Positions 60,208-64,000 of a DNA stretch of 64,000 nucleotides are shown in pieces. The position numbers and the translations under genes are program-made. Under the pieces are notes generated by a model. The model was not told where the DNA came from, did no database searches, and saw only the letters and a program-made list of their open reading frames with translations. This DNA comes from Virgibacillus proomii (GTDB lineage: Bacteria > Bacillota > Bacilli > Bacillales > Amphibacillaceae). How positions within the stretch are numbered: the first letter of the stretch is position 1; each line of letters begins with the position of its first letter. Location of the stretch: NCBI RefSeq assembly GCF_900162615.1, contig NZ_FUFN01000009.1, forward strand, positions 857,610-921,609, given 5' to 3'.

Positions 60208-60726
60208 TTATTCATCCCAAGGCTTTTTAACTGATAATTTAGCAACTAAATCCTTATTTTGCTGCCGTTTCAGCTTACGGATTTTTGCCCTTTCTTCTCC
60301 AGTCTTATAGAGAAATTTTTCCTCTTCTGACTCTGGAATAATTTCTGGTACCTCTGTTGGCTTTTTAGCTTCATCTAATGCAACAAAGGTTAGGAAAGCC
60401 GTAGCTGCAATTCGACGCTCAGCGGTTATCATATCTTCTGCAATCACTTTACAGAAGATTTCCATAGAGCTTCTACCTGTATAACATACAAAGGATTCAA
60501 TACATACCGAATCACTTTGTCGAATTGGCGAATTAAAGTTCACTGAGTCTGTAGAAGCGGTCACGCACTCCTTTACTCGTGCATGTCTCCTTGCTGACAA
60601 GGTGGCACATGCATCTAACTTCTTCATTAAAACTCCACCGAACAAAGTGTGGTAATTATTTAAATCGTTAATCAAAACTTGATCATTTTGAACGATTCGC
60701 GTATCTTTACACTTTTTCGCGCGCAT
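60208..60726 (-). CDS. Hot-dog fold acyl-CoA thioesterase, YkhA-like
   Basis: It hydrolyses acyl-CoA to fatty acid and CoA. 172 residues. 'NDLNNYHTLFGGVLMKKLDACATLSARRHA' contains the conserved Asn and Asp of the BFIT/YkhA branch. 'VTASTDSVNFNSPIRQSDSV' and 'YTGRSSMEIFCKVIAED' follow. The last 40 residues are a charged tail ('KIRKLKRQQNKDLV'). AAGGTGAT precedes the ATG. It is the first gene of a two-gene reverse-strand operon. Confidence 0.87.
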   Translation of the reverse strand: MRAKKCKDTRIVQNDQVLINDLNNYHTLFGGVLMKKLDACATLSARRHARVKECVTASTDSVNFNSPIRQSDSVCIESFVCYTGRSSMEIFCKVIAEDMITAERRIAATAFLTFVALDEAKKPTEVPEIIPESEEEKFLYKTGEERAKIRKLKRQQNKDLVAKLSVKKPWDE

Positions 60727-61095
60727 TGTATCACCTTATCTATTCAATTTTATTCTTTCCTACTCAGGTCTATTATATTCCCCAATGGTGGCTTTCGTAA
60801 AATGCCGATATTAGATGCCATGCATAACAAAATGTTATGTAAGGGCTTTAATTACATTTTTTATCTTTTAGAAGGTGATTAGAATGACGGAAGAGGTGAA
60901 CTACCTTTGCTATAACTAAGAGAGCGAGAAGATTAACGCAAGCGTAAAAAAACAATTGAACATAAATTTACCTTTATGTTCAATTTTTCACATTTTTTGC
61001 TACATCTTAAATTAAAACTGTACGATATAAACGATGAGCTTAAAAAATCAGCATTGCTCAATATTATACAATCTAATTTAAAGGCGGTGAAATTC
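60727..61095. other. Intergenic region with a hairpin at 60954-60985
   Basis: AATTGAACATAAA pairs perfectly with TTTATGTTCAATT, followed by TTTCACATTTTT; A-runs on the other side make it bidirectional in form. It lies between two divergently oriented genes, so what it terminates is unclear. An 11-codon frame at 60884 is too short to support. No other feature is seen. Confidence 0.5.
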
Positions 61096-64000
61096 ATGTT
61101 AATAACTACAAAGAAACACAAGGTAATCTTATTATTATTGCTTAGTATACTGTTTTTATTTGTTTCAAATGTGTCCCTAGCGGAAGCTAATGCAACTGTG
61201 CCAGCTATACCGGATAAAAAAGACCAATACGCTGATTTTTTTAATAAACTAACTTTGTTTATTAATCAAAAAGTTGGTAGTGACATAAGTTCTGATTCCT
61301 TAGAAAATAATCTGGCTGATAAGAATTTTAAAAAAGCTATAGCACAGAGAGAGTTTCTTCATAAGGCAGGTGCCTCAGCAATTGAAGACTTCGTAACTAC
61401 ACCAGAAAAGAAGGAATTTATGGACTGGCTGCTTGACAACACAGAAGCGATGAATCTTTTCTTAGAAGGTGGGGAGCCGGATACTGAATATGCAAAAGCA
61501 TTTAACGTATGGTATGAAATTTGGAGTAAAGACCCTGATTCACATACTGGTTATGAATTAAAGTTGGCAATTGCCTCTGCGATGAAGTTCGGAAATGGTG
61601 TGCCCAAATGGTATACTTCAAGAACCTTAGTAACACCATATGAGAGATATGAATATTATAAGGTTCGTGAAGCGGAAGGTAAGTTTCCTGTAAGTATGAA
61701 AACAAGAACGGTATGGGAACTTAGAAATACTATAGCTGCTCCAGCTAGTAACTGGGATTTAGATTATGTAAGAGAAGTAATTCATAAAGATAGATATAAT
61801 GCAAATAATCAAAAAGTATCTGTATGGTATCCACCGTATACTTCTATTAGTAAGTATAAAGATGCAAATGGAAAGCCATACAGTGTATTTCGTGCTAGTG
61901 GAGATCAGTTTTTTGGTCCTGATGCAACAATTAAAGAAGTACATGAAATAGGTGGAGTTTGTGGTACTGCATCTATGTTTGGTAGTATTGTGCACAATTC
62001 ATTTGGTATTCCTGGATTTTTAATCGGACAACCCGGGCATGCCGCTCACGTTTTTCACTCACCTAAATCTTCAGGAAAATGGGATATTGGTTACGATGTA
62101 TCAGGCTGGGGAAGTTCAGGCATAGGTGAGCGTACGAAGATTCCCTATACGAACTATAACGATGTAATCAATAGAGTTGCCTATTGGTTTGCATATGAAG
62201 AGTCAAGAGTTGATGAAGATAAGCTTCACAAATCATTTCAGCTTAAATGGATTGCAGATGCACTAAAAGATTACGATAAAACTCAATCCGTACGTAAAGT
62301 TGCAATGGAAGTGGATAAATGGAATATAGATGTATGGAGAGATTATCTACATTCTATGAAGGATTTATGGCAGGATGCGGTAGATAATACACAAATACCA
62401 TCCGCTAACATAACAGCAACAACTACCAGTTTCCATGCAAATGAAGGAGCTGACAAAGCGATTGATGGAAACAGTGATACTATTTGGCATACAAACTATG
62501 GCAGAAAAAGAAGTACCCTTCCACAATCAATCACTCTTTCATTTGATAAAGTATATGAAATTAATAAATTCTCATATTTTCCAAGAAAAGGAGGAGGAAA
62601 TGGGAATATAACGGAATATAAACTTTATACAAGCCTTGATGGAGAAAATTATGAATTAGTTTCACATGGGAATTGGGCAAACAATTCTAGCACAAAAACG
62701 TTAGAATTTAAAACGAGAAATGCAAAATATCTTAAACTGGAAGCCTTAAAAGGTCATAACGATTTTGCATCTGCTTCAGAACTTAAAGTATATCAGCCGT
62801 TGAAAAACAAACCGATTACACAGGATGAGTGGGATGAAACAGCTCACTCTATCATAAACAATTTTGAAGACCAACCAGCAGTTGTATACGATTTGTTTAG
62901 ATCCATACAAGACTTAGTATTAAATTCAGAAATTTCCAGAGAAAAGTATCAGAAGTATGTTGTTGATCTACATTCCGTATTAGAAAAAGCTTACAGCTCC
63001 AATTGGAAAGAAAGACAGATTGCAGAGTTCCTTCGAAATAAAATGTCTGGATATGGACTGTATTTAGCAGATTTTAATTTTAATGGAGACAATGCTGGTA
63101 AATTAATGGGAAGTAAAACTGATACGGAATACAGCCTTGATGGAGGTAAAACATGGAAGCCTGTAATGGAAGATAATATGAAGCTTAGTGATGAAGAAAT
63201 AGCTTCTATTACCGCAGAAAATGGTATTAGAGTAAGACTTATAGGTACCAAGGAATACCTTGTAATTCCTATATACAAAGCACCTTCACTTCCTAGGATT
63301 TATGCCAACGATGATATAAATAAATTATTCGGAATGAATGACAAGGTTTATTATAGTACTGACAACGGAAAAACTTGGACAAAGTATGAAGGAGAAGATA
63401 AGCTTCCAGATTTATCCGGAGATTTAAAATTTATGACTAGAATTCCTGCTCAAGGCAAGACTTTGGGAAGCGAAATAAAGAGCTTTGACTTTAGTAGTAA
63501 AGTTGATCCTTCACTTATTCTTCCATCAGATATTGTTAGTGTTAAAGCTGATGCTGATAGGGATAATCCAGTTAAATATGCGTATGATGGGAATATTTAT
63601 TCTTTCTGGCATACTAATTTTCACGAAAATGTGAAGCCACTACCACAGGCAATCACATTTGAGCTTAAGGACATAAGTAATCTCTATAAGCTTGAATATG
63701 TGCCAAGACAAGACGGTATCTCTAATGGGCGTATAACTGAGTATAAGATTTATGCAAGTAAAGATGGTGTAAACTATAAGCTTGTTTCAAAAGGTAAATG
63801 GGCAAATGATGATAAAACAAAAACTGCTACATTTAATGCGCGAAATACAAAGTATATAAAGCTTGAAGCGATAAAAGCAGGGAGAAATTTTGTATCTGCT
63901 GCAGAAATAAGACTTTTCAAAACGAATGATCCAACACCCCATGCAAGCTTTAGCTTTGATGGTAACCATGCTGGAGAGCTTATAGGTACAAATATAGATA
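61096..64000 (+). CDS. Secreted multidomain protein: transglutaminase-like domain plus two F5/8 type C (CBM32) domains (3' end outside window)
   Basis: The frame is open from the ATG at 61096 (AAGGCGGTG before it) to the window end, at least 968 residues. A signal peptide (residues 1-33) ends 'SLAEANA'. Residues about 200-400 resemble a transglutaminase/protease core: Cys289 in 'GGVCGTAS', His318 in 'GHAAHVFH', and Asp330 or Asp334 in 'WDIGYDVSG'. The first discoidin-like CBM32 spans about 436-567 ('DKAIDGNSDTIWHTNYG'), the second about 808-943 ('KYAYDGNIYSFWHTNF'). Between them lie beta-rich modules with 'YSLDGGKTWKPV' and 'YYSTDNGKTWTKYEG', like DUF4073. It probably binds and modifies a surface glycan or protein. 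Roles are inferred. Confidence 0.82.
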   Translation, partial: MLITTKKHKVILLLLLSILFLFVSNVSLAEANATVPAIPDKKDQYADFFNKLTLFINQKVGSDISSDSLENNLADKNFKKAIAQREFLHKAGASAIEDFVTTPEKKEFMDWLLDNTEAMNLFLEGGEPDTEYAKAFNVWYEIWSKDPDSHTGYELKLAIASAMKFGNGVPKWYTSRTLVTPYERYEYYKVREAEGKFPVSMKTRTVWELRNTIAAPASNWDLDYVREVIHKDRYNANNQKVSVWYPPYTSISKYKDANGKPYSVFRASGDQFFGPDATIKEVHEIGGVCGTASMFGSIVHNSFGIPGFLIGQPGHAAHVFHSPKSSGKWDIGYDVSGWGSSGIGERTKIPYTNYNDVINRVAYWFAYEESRVDEDKLHKSFQLKWIADALKDYDKTQSVRKVAMEVDKWNIDVWRDYLHSMKDLWQDAVDNTQIPSANITATTTSFHANEGADKAIDGNSDTIWHTNYGRKRSTLPQSITLSFDKVYEINKFSYFPRKGGGNGNITEYKLYTSLDGENYELVSHGNWANNSSTKTLEFKTRNAKYLKLEALKGHNDFASASELKVYQPLKNKPITQDEWDETAHSIINNFEDQPAVVYDLFRSIQDLVLNSEISREKYQKYVVDLHSVLEKAYSSNWKERQIAEFLRNKMSGYGLYLADFNFNGDNAGKLMGSKTDTEYSLDGGKTWKPVMEDNMKLSDEEIASITAENGIRVRLIGTKEYLVIPIYKAPSLPRIYANDDINKLFGMNDKVYYSTDNGKTWTKYEGEDKLPDLSGDLKFMTRIPAQGKTLGSEIKSFDFSSKVDPSLILPSDIVSVKADADRDNPVKYAYDGNIYSFWHTNFHENVKPLPQAITFELKDISNLYKLEYVPRQDGISNGRITEYKIYASKDGVNYKLVSKGKWANDDKTKTATFNARNTKYIKLEAIKAGRNFVSAAEIRLFKTNDPTPHASFSFDGNHAGELIGTNID

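Noticed and set aside
60884..60919. An 11-codon frame after GAAGGTGATTAGA
   Set aside because: Too short to support without conservation data.

Overview
The window reads as chromosome of a low-GC, motile, probably spore-forming Bacillaceae bacterium. The best guess from protein style is the moderately halophilic Virgibacillus/Oceanobacillus/Lentibacillus group. Support: a CwlC-type mother-cell amidase, Spo0M, one flagellin with a SigD-like promoter, AGGAGG-type ribosome binding sites, CcpA cre-like sites, PhoP-box promoters and many PTS genes. No rRNA, tRNA, CRISPR array or intact prophage was seen. The species assignment is inference only.

Layout. 1-600: 3' part of an IS3-family element. 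0.8-2.2 kb: argG with an ARG box and no argH beside it. 3.1-5.3 kb: two DUF1538 membrane proteins plus a tandem PII-like protein. 5.6-7.9 kb: a YhfK-like NAD(P)-binding protein, a block of hairpin repeats and an endonuclease III-like protein. 8.1-12.2 kb: pstSCAB behind a four-hexamer PhoP box. 12.5-16 kb, reverse strand: a chemoreceptor whose promoter also carries PhoP-type hexamers, then flagellin. 16-21 kb: repeats, a small hydrophilic protein, a CPA1 antiporter, the CwlC-like amidase and a small membrane protein. 21-27.4 kb, reverse: a Cof-type HAD phosphatase and a PTS operon (1-phosphofructokinase-like kinase, IIBC, IIA, GatY-like aldolase) with an RpiR regulator. 27.7-30.2 kb: an internally deleted ring-cleaving dioxygenase, a HAD hydrolase and tandem repeats. 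30.4-38 kb: a second PTS operon (PRD regulator, IIA, IIB, IIC, GatZ/KbaZ-like protein, transketolase). 38.5-41.1 kb: an HrtBA-like ABC exporter, a degenerate 21-bp tandem repeat and a stress-type FMN protein. 41.6-46.2 kb, reverse: an IS remnant and a 2-keto-3-deoxygluconate locus (kdgR, PHI-like isomerase, kdgA, a broken transporter remnant, rpiA, kdgK). 46.3-52.3 kb: a hypothetical protein, a YhhN protein, an ABC exporter with a possible small leader peptide, and decayed sequence with a probable relaxase remnant. 52.3-60.7 kb: uppP, IIA-Glc, a BglG-family antiterminator, a NagP/PtsG-like IICB, spo0M, gltS, a hypothetical protein and an acyl-CoA thioesterase. 61.1-64 kb: a large secreted protein running off the window.

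How it fits together. The centre (22-46 kb) is a carbohydrate island of three systems, each with its own regulator and cre-like sites. The first resembles the tagatose-1-phosphate route. The second pairs a GatZ-like protein with transketolase and has no obvious textbook pathway. The third handles keto-deoxy-gluconate. The pst operon and the chemoreceptor appear to share PhoP control, which suggests chemotaxis tied to phosphate starvation. Gaps between genes are littered with a modular family of hairpin repeats. Their stem sequences differ between copies while staying self-complementary.
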